A stretch of DNA of 64,000 nt from Lineus longissimus (taxonomy: Eukaryota; Nemertea; Pilidiophora; Heteronemertea; Lineidae). Shown in pieces: positions 22,827 through 34,027 of this stretch (the stretch's first letter is position 1; every line of letters starts with the position of its first letter). Under the pieces are notes generated by a model. The model worked only from the letters and a program-made list of their open reading frames with translations, was not told the origin of the DNA and searched no databases. The translations under genes were made by a program, and so were the position numbers. The stretch lies in contig NC_088321.1 in NCBI RefSeq assembly GCF_910592395.1, positions 2,358,001 to 2,422,000 on the forward strand, in the 5' to 3' direction.

Positions 22827-25800
22827 CTACTGATTATCTACTGGTTCAAGTAACCTTAACTTCTGTACTGGTCGCCGTCTCAGACCAGCAGCTGTCCTCA
22901 CTGTCACGGACCTCACTAAGTTGTCCCTGCCTGGGTGCAACTCTTCCACTTTGGCCAACGTCCAGTCTCCCTTTCGCATCCCTTCTTCTGCCAAAAATAC
23001 AACGTCCCCAACTTGAAGGTTGTCCCTTACATCGGTCCACTTCCGCATCTGCTGGAGTTGGAGAAGGTACTCTGTTGTCCATCTGTTCCAAAATTGCTTC
23101 ATAAGAGACTGTTGGTACCGCCAACGCTTGCCAAGTGTGGTCTGTGCTGTAACCTTGTCAACCTCCGGAAGAGACTGGGGGCTTCGTCCTATGGCAAGGT
23201 GCCCCGGAGTGAGGGGCAACCAATCCTCTGTATCACTCGACACCATGGTCAATGGACGCGAGTTCACCATTGCCTCTACTTCCGTTAAAACAGTCATCAG
23301 CTCAATCTGGGTGAGCTTCGATTTCCCGAGAACCTTCTTCAATGGTCTCTTTACCGATCCAACCATTCTCTCGTAAAACCCACCGTGCCATGGAGCACGT
23401 TCAGTGATGAACTTCCAGCGTATGCCCTCTTGTTCTAACTTGTCTCTAACATCATCCTGCTTCTTGAAAATCTTCTGGACTATGTCTGAAGCCTTCTTAA
23501 AAGTTTTAGCGTTGTCCGACAGCATCATCCGACATCGTCCTCTTCGGCTCATCATTCTCCGCAAGGCCAACATAAACTGCTCAGTAGTCAGTGTTTCGAC
23601 AAGCTCAAGGTGTATGGCCCTAGTCACCATACAGGAAAACAGACAAATGTACACTTTGCTTGTTGATTCACCTCCAACTGTGACCCTCACGAAGAGTGGC
23701 CCAGCAAAATCGACACCGACATTAGTGAATGCTGGTGCGATTGATATACGCTCCTCTGGCAAAGGTGCCATTCGTTGGTCGATCTTGAGAGGTTCTCGAC
23801 AGGTTTTGCACGTATTGAGTATCCGCCGCACCTCTTGTTTCCCATGGACAATCCAATATCTGTTTCGTAGACTTGCTAGAGTCTGAGCCGCTCCAGGATG
23901 CAAGGTAATCTTGTGGTAATGCATCACAAGCATCTTCACGAACGAATTGTGAGTCGGAAGAACGATTGGGTGCTTCACTTCTTCTGGCAGTGGGGCATAG
24001 TTGAGGCGACCACCTACGCGGATAACTCGTGATCGCTTATCCCAATATGGGTTCAATTGGACGATGACACTTGTCTTCTCTACACTCTCTCCAGCTTTAA
24101 GCTTCTGTATCTCCTTCTGGAAATGCTTCTCTTGGGCCCATTGTATCCAATGAAGTTCTTCCTTCCTCCTCTCACTCAATCGATCACTCCCCTCATCTCG
24201 GACAGTGTCTACATCTTTGTTTGCTTTGTCTCTTCGGTATAGTGTGATCCAACTCCTCAATCTCATCATGACTCTGATGAATTTCTCATAGTCTGAAAAT
24301 TTCTCCACATATTGTTCTACCTCGGAGTCCTTGATTCTTTGACTGGGCAAAACCGCCAACGAGGTACTTGTTGTCTTCTTCTTCTCGTTAGCCTTCTCGG
24401 CTTCATTAGAGACCACAATTATTGGGGGCCACTCCGTTTCCTTTTGCCTCAGAAACAGTGGTCCATCCCACCACAGTGCGGAGTCGACCACTGCTCTCGC
24501 TGTGACACCTCGTGAGCATAGGTCCGCAGGATTAAGTTTGCCGGGCACGTATCTCCAATTCAGTGGTCTAACAAGCTGTTGAATCTCTGACACCCGATTA
24601 GCAACGAAAACTTGCCATGTATACGCTGGCTTTGAAATCCAGTGCAACACGACCTGAGAGTCAGTCCAACAGGTTGTCTTCTCTATCAGCAGCTTGAGTT
24701 CATTTCTGACGTATGTCACCAGTCTAGCATTGATGAGCGCGGCAATGAGTTCCAGCTCAGGAATGCTACGTCTCTTCCCAATAGGAGACAGACGAGTCTT
24801 TGAAAAGAGCAGTGTAGAATACTTCCTTCCAGATGGTCTATCTTCAGCCAAGAGATAGATTGCACTGCCGTAGGAAGCTTCGCACGCATCGCCAAAACCA
24901 TGGAGGGAGTAAATTGGATTCTGGAAATCTTCAGGTTTGAGGCATCGAGGAACTTTGATTTCATCGAGGATCTCAACTTGTTCCTTCCAAGTCCTCCATT
25001 CATGATCTAGCTCCTCGGGTAAAGGGTCGTCCCATGTCCCTTGTGTCAGCCATGTTCTCTGGAAAATCTGTTTTGCCTTTATGGTGAACGGAGAAAGCAT
25101 TCCTAACGGATCGTATACTCTGTGTAACTGCTGTAGAACAGAACGACGAGTCTCCACCGGCCTATCGTCCATTCTCTCAAGGAAGGAAAACATGAGGACA
25201 TCTTCACGTGGTGAGTATTTCACGCCCAGCGTCTTTGTGCTTTCCTCGGCAAATGTTGCAACCTTGTGAAATGAAGCTAAGTCTCTCTCTTCTAAATGAG
25301 ATAGCGCCTCTGGCTTGTTCGAAATAAATTTTCGCAAAGAAAACCCTCCGTCATACAAAACAGTCTTCAAATCAGTTGTTAAAGTTGCCGCGTCTTCTAC
25401 TAATTCCTCACCAGTAAGAACATCATCAACGAAGATGTTGTCTTCGATCTCAGCGACAGCTTTTGGATATGATTCCTTCTTTGTCTTCACGTGGTCAAGA
25501 ATCGTCTGTATACTTGAGAATGGTGATGAAGTGAGACCAAAAGTCACCGTTGTTAAACGATAAACCTCCGGTTCCTTGGACTTGTCCAAACCTCTCCATA
25601 AGAACCTCTGAGAATCCTGATCCTCTTTTCTCATTTTAACTTGAAGGAACATCTTCTCGATGTCAGCCACTAATGCCACTCTGTGGCGTCTAAATCGCAA
25701 CAAAACCCCTGGGAGATCCGGCTGCAATGCTGGCCCTGGCAGCAATGTCTCATTTAACGATACACCTTCATATCCAATCATGGACCCATCAAAAACAACA

Positions 25801-28256
25801 CGCACTTTGGTCGTCGTCTTATCTCTTCGCACGACTGGATGGTGAGGAAGGTACCAAACCTGATGATTGTCAGGCTCTCTATCCTCCAATACCTTTTCGG
25901 CTCTTCCAGCTGAGAGCAGGTCTTGAATCTGAGCTTCATACTCGGATGCTAATCTGGGGTCTCTCTTCAGTCTCTTCTCGAGTCCTATTAGACGATTGGT
26001 AGCTAAGGCTCTGTTGCTTTTGAGGATCCTATCCTTGTAACTTGGATGACGTGGTAATCCAGTCACATAATGGTCTCCTACTCGTGTTGTCATCATTCGG
26101 TGTTGCTCCAAGGCCGAAGTCTCAAGTTCAGTCGAGTTCTTACTCTCATTAGGACGAATGCCCAGGTGTTCAAGGTCCCAATAACGGGTTGCCATCTCAG
26201 TTTCATTTTGTTCTTGGAAGCTGACACGGTGGACACAATAAGTACGGTTGACTTCGGTCTGGGTTGAGTACGGCCCACATAGGATCCAGCCTATGTGAGT
26301 CTTCTGTGCCATGGGCGTTCCTGGAGGCCCTCTGATTCTCTTCTCTTTTAAGATGTTGAGAGTGTCTTCAATGCCCAGAAGAACATCCACTTCAGAGTTT
26401 GCCTGGATAGGAAATCTTTCCGCGAGCTGTAGACCCCTCAAATGACTCATCTTGGTGAAATCCACGTTGACAGCATTTATCGGAGCACTTGGCTTGTCCA
26501 AAATGTACGCAGAAATTTCGAAAACTTCTCCCTTCCAGCCAGGAAGAATTCCCGATAGATAGAACTTGACCTTCTCAGTAGTGGTAGCCATCACCTCTCC
26601 ACCTGCCAAGATGAACTCACCTTCAACCTTGGGGCCTCTCAAATTCAATCTTTTTGCCATTGAACGGCTAATGAACGTAACACCACTCCCGGTGTCCAGT
26701 AACACGCGACCTTCCGCAACCCTAGACTTTGACTCAAGTTTGACTATGCCGCTCTGCATGACGACATTCGTTGAACCAGTAGACTTGACCAGTCCTGCAG
26801 TCGATTCAACTTTGTTCTGATGTGGTACCTTTGATGTAAGGTTAGAAGAACCTGATACATTACTTCTCGCAGCGTTGTCACTTCCACTTCTTTTCTCGAA
26901 GTGGAGCAAAGTATGGTGATTCTTCTTACACGATTTGCATCCCCTAGATCGACATGTTTTTACCATGTGGAATCTCGACAAGCAATTGAAGCAAGCCCTT
27001 GCTGCTTTCACACGCTCGCATCTCTCCTCAACACGCATCTTGGAAACGGACGGACACGAATAGGATTGGTGTGCATTATCACAAAAGACACACCGACTTT
27101 CGGTACTCTCCTGTGTTTGTGGGATCACATTCAAGGCGTGGCCAGATGGACGCCTTTCAAATGATCTTTCCTTTTTTGGATCGTTTGGAAGGGACTCTGA
27201 CCTTCTAGCAACCTTCACTGCATCTTGGATCTTCGCGATCAAGTCGTCAATTCGAATTGGAAGGTTGGACGGAGCTGTCGTTCTCTTTTCTTCCTTGATT
27301 CGTTCGCTGTCCCACTTTCTCACCAAACTCTTCGGCATCTTCCTCCTTACTAACGCAGTGAGAATCCAACTAGATCGGATGAGCTCTGGGTCATCGTGTG
27401 TCCTCTTCTTAATGTAATTCCAGTTTGCCACCAGTGTGTTCAGCACAGGATCCAACTCTCGAACTGTGGGACTTTTTACAACTGGAACACTAGCTATTTC
27501 ATTGACAGCCTTCTCAATGCGAGCTAACACATCTCCGTAACGATTCTCTAAGAACTCGATTATTTCTTCGTAGCTTGGGTCTTTCAAACCAGACACCAAC
27601 TTTGCTACCTCTCCATCGAGTAATGAAATTACAACATGAGTCTTCTCGACGTCACTGTACCCAGGTTTTCTAACCTCTGCACCCACAAGATCTCGCCATT
27701 GATCAAATAGCTCAGTATCGCCCTTGAATTTTGGGATCTGAATAACTCGCTTCTTGTGCGTCAGCGTAGAAAGAATTTCTTCTAGTTGTGTCTTAGAAAC
27801 GCCAGTGTTCACTCCGGCGAGAGCCTTTGACAAGCTTTCTGCAAACATTTCTGGGCTGAACTCAGATTTAGCAGATTTTCCGGATGCTTCACTTGCTTCC
27901 TGCACAGGTGATAAACATGCCTCTAACCCTTGTATCGAAGCACACATATGATTGTACGCTTTGAGGTATCTCACCTCACCATCATCATCTTTCACCGCTT
28001 TTAGGCGAGCATCATTGTCTGCATGATAATCTATTTGATCCTGCACTCCTGATAACTCCCCATAAACTTCCTCAACCCTTTTGAATGAAGAAAGAGCTGT
28101 ACGTATCGCTATATGCACATCTTTTTCATTAGACTCATCATCAGCAACAAGTGTTTCAGCTTCCTTAGCAGCTGTATCTGTCACAGTGATATATTTTGTG
28201 AAGCGACCTCTGGTGATTCGCCTCTTCTCAAGCAACTCATTTAAACTTGCCGCCAT
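22827..28256 (-). CDS. BEL/Pao gag-pol polyprotein
   Basis: One uninterrupted frame of 1809 codons. In order: coiled gag-like N-terminus (1-165); a DUF1759-type gag segment (about 172-330, FKGDTELFDQWRDL); cysteine-rich zinc region (389-450); aspartic protease with LLDTGSGVTF (D521); reverse transcriptase with VFDGS (~821) and FVDDVL (942-945); Peptidase_A17/RNase H region with FGDACEASYG (D1123) and WTDSQVVLHW (D1199); H2C2 zinc domain (about 1448-1486); integrase with VGVDFAGP (D1516), LSDNAKTF (D1581) and GGFYERMV (E1629); and a DUF5641-like C-terminal tail ending KLRLLEPV. This is the full BEL/Pao order and usual length. No frameshift or stop is seen, so the copy may be able to move. It starts at the first ATG of the frame. 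Confidence 0.96.
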   Translation of the reverse strand: MAASLNELLEKRRITRGRFTKYITVTDTAAKEAETLVADDESNEKDVHIAIRTALSSFKRVEEVYGELSGVQDQIDYHADNDARLKAVKDDDGEVRYLKAYNHMCASIQGLEACLSPVQEASEASGKSAKSEFSPEMFAESLSKALAGVNTGVSKTQLEEILSTLTHKKRVIQIPKFKGDTELFDQWRDLVGAEVRKPGYSDVEKTHVVISLLDGEVAKLVSGLKDPSYEEIIEFLENRYGDVLARIEKAVNEIASVPVVKSPTVRELDPVLNTLVANWNYIKKRTHDDPELIRSSWILTALVRRKMPKSLVRKWDSERIKEEKRTTAPSNLPIRIDDLIAKIQDAVKVARRSESLPNDPKKERSFERRPSGHALNVIPQTQESTESRCVFCDNAHQSYSCPSVSKMRVEERCERVKAARACFNCLSRFHMVKTCRSRGCKSCKKNHHTLLHFEKRSGSDNAARSNVSGSSNLTSKVPHQNKVESTAGLVKSTGSTNVVMQSGIVKLESKSRVAEGRVLLDTGSGVTFISRSMAKRLNLRGPKVEGEFILAGGEVMATTTEKVKFYLSGILPGWKGEVFEISAYILDKPSAPINAVNVDFTKMSHLRGLQLAERFPIQANSEVDVLLGIEDTLNILKEKRIRGPPGTPMAQKTHIGWILCGPYSTQTEVNRTYCVHRVSFQEQNETEMATRYWDLEHLGIRPNESKNSTELETSALEQHRMMTTRVGDHYVTGLPRHPSYKDRILKSNRALATNRLIGLEKRLKRDPRLASEYEAQIQDLLSAGRAEKVLEDREPDNHQVWYLPHHPVVRRDKTTTKVRVVFDGSMIGYEGVSLNETLLPGPALQPDLPGVLLRFRRHRVALVADIEKMFLQVKMRKEDQDSQRFLWRGLDKSKEPEVYRLTTVTFGLTSSPFSSIQTILDHVKTKKESYPKAVAEIEDNIFVDDVLTGEELVEDAATLTTDLKTVLYDGGFSLRKFISNKPEALSHLEERDLASFHKVATFAEESTKTLGVKYSPREDVLMFSFLERMDDRPVETRRSVLQQLHRVYDPLGMLSPFTIKAKQIFQRTWLTQGTWDDPLPEELDHEWRTWKEQVEILDEIKVPRCLKPEDFQNPIYSLHGFGDACEASYGSAIYLLAEDRPSGRKYSTLLFSKTRLSPIGKRRSIPELELIAALINARLVTYVRNELKLLIEKTTCWTDSQVVLHWISKPAYTWQVFVANRVSEIQQLVRPLNWRYVPGKLNPADLCSRGVTARAVVDSALWWDGPLFLRQKETEWPPIIVVSNEAEKANEKKKTTSTSLAVLPSQRIKDSEVEQYVEKFSDYEKFIRVMMRLRSWITLYRRDKANKDVDTVRDEGSDRLSERRKEELHWIQWAQEKHFQKEIQKLKAGESVEKTSVIVQLNPYWDKRSRVIRVGGRLNYAPLPEEVKHPIVLPTHNSFVKMLVMHYHKITLHPGAAQTLASLRNRYWIVHGKQEVRRILNTCKTCREPLKIDQRMAPLPEERISIAPAFTNVGVDFAGPLFVRVTVGGESTSKVYICLFSCMVTRAIHLELVETLTTEQFMLALRRMMSRRGRCRMMLSDNAKTFKKASDIVQKIFKKQDDVRDKLEQEGIRWKFITERAPWHGGFYERMVGSVKRPLKKVLGKSKLTQIELMTVLTEVEAMVNSRPLTMVSSDTEDWLPLTPGHLAIGRSPQSLPEVDKVTAQTTLGKRWRYQQSLMKQFWNRWTTEYLLQLQQMRKWTDVRDNLQVGDVVFLAEEGMRKGDWTLAKVEELHPGRDNLVRSVTVRTAAGLRRRPVQKLRLLEPVDNQ

Positions 28257-29101
28257 ATTGTACTATTGTACTTGAGTATGAAAATAAAGACACACTGAGG
28301 GGAGGATGTTTTACACCGCACAATAAATGCTTTATACGAGATGACCGGTCGCAATTGGCACGCACCGTTTCTAATCAGCTAGTGCCAATCTCGACAAGTA
28401 TGCTCCAAAGGTTCTCCACTTAAAACCCACGACGAAATGCTTAGATTCTTATTTAGAATCTCTACACCCGATAGTCCTCGGCTCAACACTACCTTATGCA
28501 CAAATATGTCACGTAACAATTTAATACCAGTGAATGAATGAAACACACGTAACGTAACTGATCACTATAAGAGTACATGTATATGCAACACATCATCAAA
28601 TTATATGACCAGAGCACCGTTGCTCAAACAACTGAAAATAACAAATGCACTTATATGCATTTGGCCCATTTTGCAATACACAACTCTAACTCATTGAATA
28701 GAACATGATACCAAAATGTCGTACCGAATGAAATATGCCGTGTGAATAGTGATGACACGCACAAAACGACCACACCAGAATTGTAAATGAAAATGTAAGA
28801 AACAAGAAACACCTCATTCACATCTCAATCACAGTGACACACACAAGACGCATTCGCACATGACTCATTTACAATGACGCAAACGTAACGTTGCACGCAC
28901 ATGACGCATTCACACAACCGGTACGCTATGAAATACATGTAGGCATGAAAATTTGTGTCAGAAATGCATGAACTTGTGACATAGATCTCTACAAAGACAA
29001 CAAACAATCACCAATGAAATATGCTCCTGGAAAGAAAAATTTATCAGCAAAACAGCCTCGAAGAATGTGATCTGGATGAAAAATCCGGTCGGAGAGACCA
29101 A
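28257..29101 (-). other. BEL/Pao 5' leader
   Basis: About 845 bp lie between the 5' LTR and the start codon. The stretch contains degenerate CACATGACGCATTCAC-type repeats at about 28830-28920 and no domain-like frame. Packaging or translation signals would be expected here but none can be named. Confidence 0.6.
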
Positions 29102-29981
29102 TGTACCATAGCTACATGAAAAAACACTACTAAATTACCAGAAGAAACACAAACCCTGAAGCTGTTTTACACAAATACACAAACACACTTTATTCACAAT
29201 AACAGGAACAAGCTAGGTAAACATAAACATAATTTAAGTGTCAACACCACCAGAGCTCATTGAATGCTAGGAGAAGTTCGCTCCGTCTGTAACTGAAGAC
29301 ACATCCGCCAGTAGAAACACAGTCATGTACATGTAGAGATGACGTCACGAAAAGAACAGGATGAGTGCAAGTCCGGTAACGGAAGTGAGTGACAAAGAGA
29401 AGTCACGGTTTACGAAGGCCTTGAATGACAAACAGGAAGTACACATCCAACAGGAAGTACATATATCTAACAGGAAGTACGACAACACGTACACGTACAC
29501 GTAAACGTAAAGTGCCCCTCCTTGCGGCCGCCACAGAGACTTGTTTTAAACGACTTTACGAAATAGCTGTATCACATGTGCACGAGTCTATGTCGGTCTG
29601 TGCCAATACATAGTTTGAAATATCCCTCGAGACACACAGCCCGACACACAGTTAGAAAAGCATTCTTTTCCATTTATATGCTTGGAAAGAATTAATCACA
29701 AACGTCGAACCTTGGAGTAAATTGTCCAAGAAGGAGAAACAGGAGCTAACGTTCTTCTGGTCTCCACACCACAGAGCTCTGCACACGAATGGGGCGAGTA
29801 TAAGAAAACTGATAGAAAATGAACCTATGCACTTACGTAAGATACTAAGAAGGTAAGTGCATAGGCCTAAAATAAACTGTGATTTGTAAACAAGTCTCTT
29901 GATGGCGTCCACCACAAGCCAGCACCATACATGTTGTTACAAAATAATTAACTCAGGTCCTATTTGACCAACAACCGAACA
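29102..29981 (-). repeat. BEL/Pao 5' LTR
   Basis: This is the upstream LTR in element orientation. It is the same as the 3' LTR apart from the extra GATACTAA near 29841. On the inner side the minus strand continues TGGTCTCTCCGACCGG, a plausible primer-binding site. Confidence 0.93.
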
Positions 29982-31014
29982 TCGCGCATCGTCAGCTATC
30001 ATCACCGCTATCAGATTCACTTTCCAAGTCATTATGACACACAAGGCCTTACTTAGTCAGTACATTTTTTCCGACCTGAGTTGAAACGTCAAGGTTTTCT
30101 TGGTCATTTGACCGAAAATTGTAGTCAAATCGGTTCAGAATTGACTGAACTACGTGGGAATGATTCCGCGCAGGATACACCACAAACAATAAATAAGTGA
30201 ATATCCACAAACAATATATGATAATTATCGTGATTATTGTGGGCAGCTCAAAAAATATGTTTTGTACAAGTCCCAAAAAATCAGTGCGATATACTTTTCT
30301 TGAAACCCATTATATGCTATTGAAGTGAATTCTGCTGTAATTGATGCAGCTACACGTCGCACATGTTGGTAATAATTTTTGATTTTGAAGATTTTTGTCA
30401 TTCAATACATGTTATCAACTAATTAGCCTATACTTTTACTGTCCATCTTCTTCTGAATTGGGTCATCTAGTTGAAAATAAAATAATCCGCGTTCATACGA
30501 ACAAGCGCGAGGATGTAAAGAACATAGTATTAACGAGTACATGTATATCGCTTTTCAAAAATCCATAAAAGTTTATAAAAGAAAGAAAAAAATGCCTCGC
30601 GTTTTAAAAAACTATTTCTCCACGGCGGTTGGTTGATCATTGGCAACACGTGACCCCTCGACTCTATTTGGACTTAAAGTGATACTATGATGTGATTTTC
30701 AACTTTGCGGAAATACGTCCGTTTTTAATTGTTGATCGCAAATGTAAAGCTCAAATTTTCCATTTTTGATTAGATGTATTATAAAATAGCTGTTTTAATT
30801 GCGTCAGACTGGCCAACTGCCGAAGACGTTTTGAAAAACCCGCACTATGTCATGTGATCTCATGACATCACAACATGAACAAGTCAGACGTCGAATATTT
30901 CCCTATTCGCTCTAGGAAGAAGCTATATCCGCAGTAGTTCGCGTACGCTCAGGAAAATCTAATGAATATTAAATGAGGTCTAAAAATAGTTTTAGGAATA
31001 CCATTATTATGACG

Positions 31015-31383
31015 TCAGCGATGGAATTTCCTGGTTGGACTTAGGAAATTTATGATGAAATGACTAGGGCTGTGGACTTGGGGGGAGGGGCCGGCCGTCC
31101 CTTCCCTTACTTCGTTACCTCGAGATGTTTTCCAAATGTGCTGGAAGACCCCCAAGGGCAGACGAATTTGGAGTTGGTTCTCGAAGTTGTGTTCCGGCGG
31201 AGCATCAGGAGGAGAAGATGAACCACCGGCTTGTGACCTCTTGACTCGAACTTCATGATGACGGCCCGGTTCTTTGATAGGGTCAGGCCGGCGGAAAACC
31301 CCAACACCTTCAGTTTTGCTGGTGTTGCCGCAAAACATCGCAGCACAACGCCACCCGACAACCCTTTTCTTCTTCTTCTCCAT
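31015..31383 (-). pseudogene. THAP zinc-finger exon remnant, copy 1
   Basis: A frame beginning MEKKKKRVVGWRCAAMFCGN continues TSKTEGVGVFRRPDP. The CAAMFC pair, the GNTSKTEGV run and the FxxP spacing are those of the N-terminal half of a THAP DNA-binding domain. The second half (NNWAV.MKF..RVKRS) falls in a different frame, so one small frameshift splits the domain, and the later Cys/His pair is not seen. THAP domains occur in host regulators and in P-element or Kolobok-type transposases; this may be debris of either. A GAG|GTAACG donor-like site lies near 31123. Confidence 0.5.
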
Positions 31384-31856
31384 AATCTTCAGTTCTTATC
31401 ATGTATATATTGTGTAAGGTCAGGATGGAATGTCAATGGTCAATGGCAGTTGTGAATAAATGAATGAGATTTTTTTTTCCGCGGCAATGTAAACCACTGC
31501 GACCGCGAAAATGTTCATGTTGTGACGTCGTCAACGAAAACGTCGTCGGCGTAGCACGATTTCAACGGCATCGAAGCGAGCCGTCCTTGCGGGATTAAAA
31601 TCATCAATTTCTAGAAAATGTGCATTTCGATTCAAAAACCTTACCGACTTATGAGAAAGGGACGTAGTCATTTGTCAAAAACAGCTTAAACATTATATGG
31701 TGAGATTTTGAAACGAGTTACCCTTTAACCGATTTATGCTAAAAAAGAAACACTCCTCATTACTTATATTTCATCTCTGTAATGTTAAACGCGGCCCATC
31801 TTCGACCTTCATTGCCAAGCATCAGAGGTGAGTTCTTTTTTAAATTTCTGCATAAT

Positions 31857-32078
31857 AGGCTAGTCAATCTAGCTCATTTTAGGGCTTGACCCACCACAAA
31901 TTGCAAAAGAAACGATTCCACCTGTATTCATTCAGGAATATCCCCCTAAACACCATACTAAAAATCTCAATGAATCCAAATAGGGGAAAGGGGTCAAATA
32001 TGCTAATTTATGCTAATTAGTAGCCAAATATAGGGAAACAATGACTTTTGTCCAAAATCATCCAAATCAGTCAATCGA
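31857..32078. repeat. Solo left arm of element T
   Basis: TAGGCTAGTCAATCTAGCTC to ATCAGTCAATCG matches the left arm of the 36857-37978 element. No right arm follows. An equivalent solo arm lies at about 41274-41495. Confidence 0.65.
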
Positions 32079-32877
32079 AAACCTTACCGATTTATGAGAA
32101 AGTGACGTAGTCATTTGCCAAAAACAGCTAAAACATTATATGGTGAAATTTGACACGAGGTACATTGCAAAGTTTTTGACTTGGCTAAGCCAGAATATTA
32201 AGTTATGACAAAAACTTAAGAATCTTTGAAAAACCGGGCCCTGCATGCATTATTCACTGTTGGCTGAAAAGATATGTACCTGCATTTCCACGGTCGGCTG
32301 AAGAGGTGCCAGCTTTTCCACTGCGGTCTGAAGTGATACCAGCGACTGAAATGCAAAGCAAGTAAACATCATACCAGTTTGTATTTTTCTATGGTTTAAA
32401 TAATGGAGAAGCACGATTCACTCATAAATACTTTACAAAATCAAGTGGATAATCCGTATGATGGAATCAGATATTAATTTGATAACGAAATAATTTTCAA
32501 TTTGGGAACGGAGATTTCAGCGTGAATGTTGTAATGTTGAGGCAACTGTGTAAAGCATGCTGAAAGTCTACATTTGATGGACAATTGAAAAGAAAATACT
32601 TTAATATTTGTTAACAGTGGCTTCAGGGCCACGTCAAAACAGAGTATACAGAGGGTCAGCAGTCGATATCGGTAACATAATAAATATGGGAAATCCCAAC
32701 CATCGCAGGGCAGTTATATTTAAAGGTTACCACCCTTCGTCAGTGCTGCAAAATCCGCGTCGAGTGCGAAATATACAACGTTTACCTAAATATGGTGAAA
32801 TATGAAGACTATCCACAGTGGCCTACTGGACTTTGCGCAAAGAAAGCAACCAACGTAACGGTCCCTAGGTATTTTTA

Positions 32878-32927
32878 GCTCACCTCTTAGCAGAGGTGAG
32901 CTTATCCCATACCGTGGCGTCCGTCGT

Positions 32928-32989
<62 letters not shown>

Positions 32990-34027
32990 CGTCGTCCGTT
33001 AGCAGGGCACGTTTCGTAACGGTTAGAGCTATTGAGTTGAAACTTAATACACATGTACCCTTATGTAATGACACCTGGGAGACCAAGTTTCGGTCCGATT
33101 CGTTTCATGGTTTGGCCACCAGGGGGACAAACGTTAAAAGTGAAAATATGCAATATCTCCCTTAATAGTAGTCGGGAAATTTTGAAAAAAATATGGTAGG
33201 TACTTCTAGCAAAGGTGCATCATATATCCTCCGGGTTTTTGATTTGACCTCCTTTTCAAGGTCACAGAGGTCAAATGGTGTAAATTAGCCGTTAGGATGT
33301 AACGATGGCACGTTTCTAAACTGCAATGACTATTGATACCAAATTTGGTACACATTTACCCCTTAGTCAGGTGATCTCAGGGACCAAAGTTTGGTCCAAT
33401 ATGATTCACCACTTGACCACCAGGGGGCAAAATCCAAAAACCTTAAAAATGTGATTATTCCTTAACCTCTTGCCCGATTGCCACCAATTTGATATCATGG
33501 GTACATCTAACCACCATACAGTATATGTCACACAGGTTTTTAATTTGACCTTCTTGTCAAGGTCACAGAGGTCAAATTGCGTAAATTCGCCGTCAGGCCG
33601 TAACTATGGCACGTTTCTTAACTGCAATGACTATTGATCACAAATTAAGTACACATGTACCCCTTGGTCAGGTGATCTCAGGTACCGAAGTTTGGTGCGA
33701 TCTGATTTGCCGTTTGGCCTCCAGGGAGGGGGCCAAATCCTAAATTCTTCACAATGCCATTATTCCTAGTAATGACTTGCCCGATTGGCACCAATTTTAT
33801 ATCATAGGTACATCTAATTCTAACAACCATTCAATGTGTCACCCGGGTCTTCTTTGATTTGACCTACTTTTCAAGGTCACAGAGGTCGAATGTACTGTAA
33901 ATTGGCCATTTTGGGGAAATTGTAATTGCTTGGACCTACATCAAACCTAACACTACATGACACAAGACCATGCTCTTTGTCCATCTTTCCTCCACATGAG
34001 GTGAGCACAATGGCCCTGGCCATTTCA
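32878..34027 (+). mobile_element. Hairpin-ended element H2, TTA target duplication
   Basis: It is flanked by TTA at 32875-32877 and 34028-34030. Copy 3 of the segment shows the empty site near 42287 (GGTATTGTTATTTTCC). The 5' end is the perfect GCTCACCTCT/AGAGGTGAGC hairpin. Next comes a long CGT trinucleotide run (about 32925-32990), then the degenerate internal repeats with AGGTCACAGAGGTCA, then the GAGGTGAGCACAATGGCC... end with its GGCC palindrome. The poly-arginine frames here are translations of the CGT/ACG run, not genes. Confidence 0.88.

Larger units (their letters stand above)
21743..29981 (-). mobile_element. BEL/Pao LTR retrotransposon, apparently intact
   Basis: LTRs lie at 21743-22614 (872 bp) and 29102-29981 (880 bp). 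They look identical except for an 8-bp insertion (GATACTAA) in the right one. A CGCG duplication (5 bp if one mismatch is allowed) flanks the element. The paralogous empty site GAGTGCGCGCATCGTCAGC is in copy 2 near 38322. Between the LTRs there is a single long minus-strand frame with the complete BEL/Pao domain set. The element sits about 140 bp from the Gypsy insertion in the same host segment. LTR identity, an open frame and an empty paralogous site all point to a very recent insertion. Confidence 0.96.
9300..32254. repeat. Copy 1 of a triplicated ~6-kb segment (expanded by insertions)
   Basis: Blocks of this stretch align with 32255-41669 and with 41670-45400. The main matches are 9547-10009 with 32322-32790 and 41725-42200; 11115-13990 with 34031-36850 and 42230-45110; and 29982-31760 with 38333-40042. 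Removing the Gypsy, BEL and hairpin-element insertions and the extra 14006-15827 material leaves about 6 kb, the same basic length as copy 2. This copy lacks the inverted-repeat element that copies 2 and 3 carry after the CAGCCGGC site. Confidence 0.85.

Noticed and set aside
22846-23124. Additional frames overlapping the BEL and Gypsy polyproteins on both strands
   Set aside because: They are shadows of the long coding frames and contain none of the expected domains.
32880-33165. Arginine-rich frames on both strands around 32880-33165 and 60392-60725
   Set aside because: They are translations of the CGT/ACG trinucleotide run in the hairpin-ended elements and differ in length from copy to copy.
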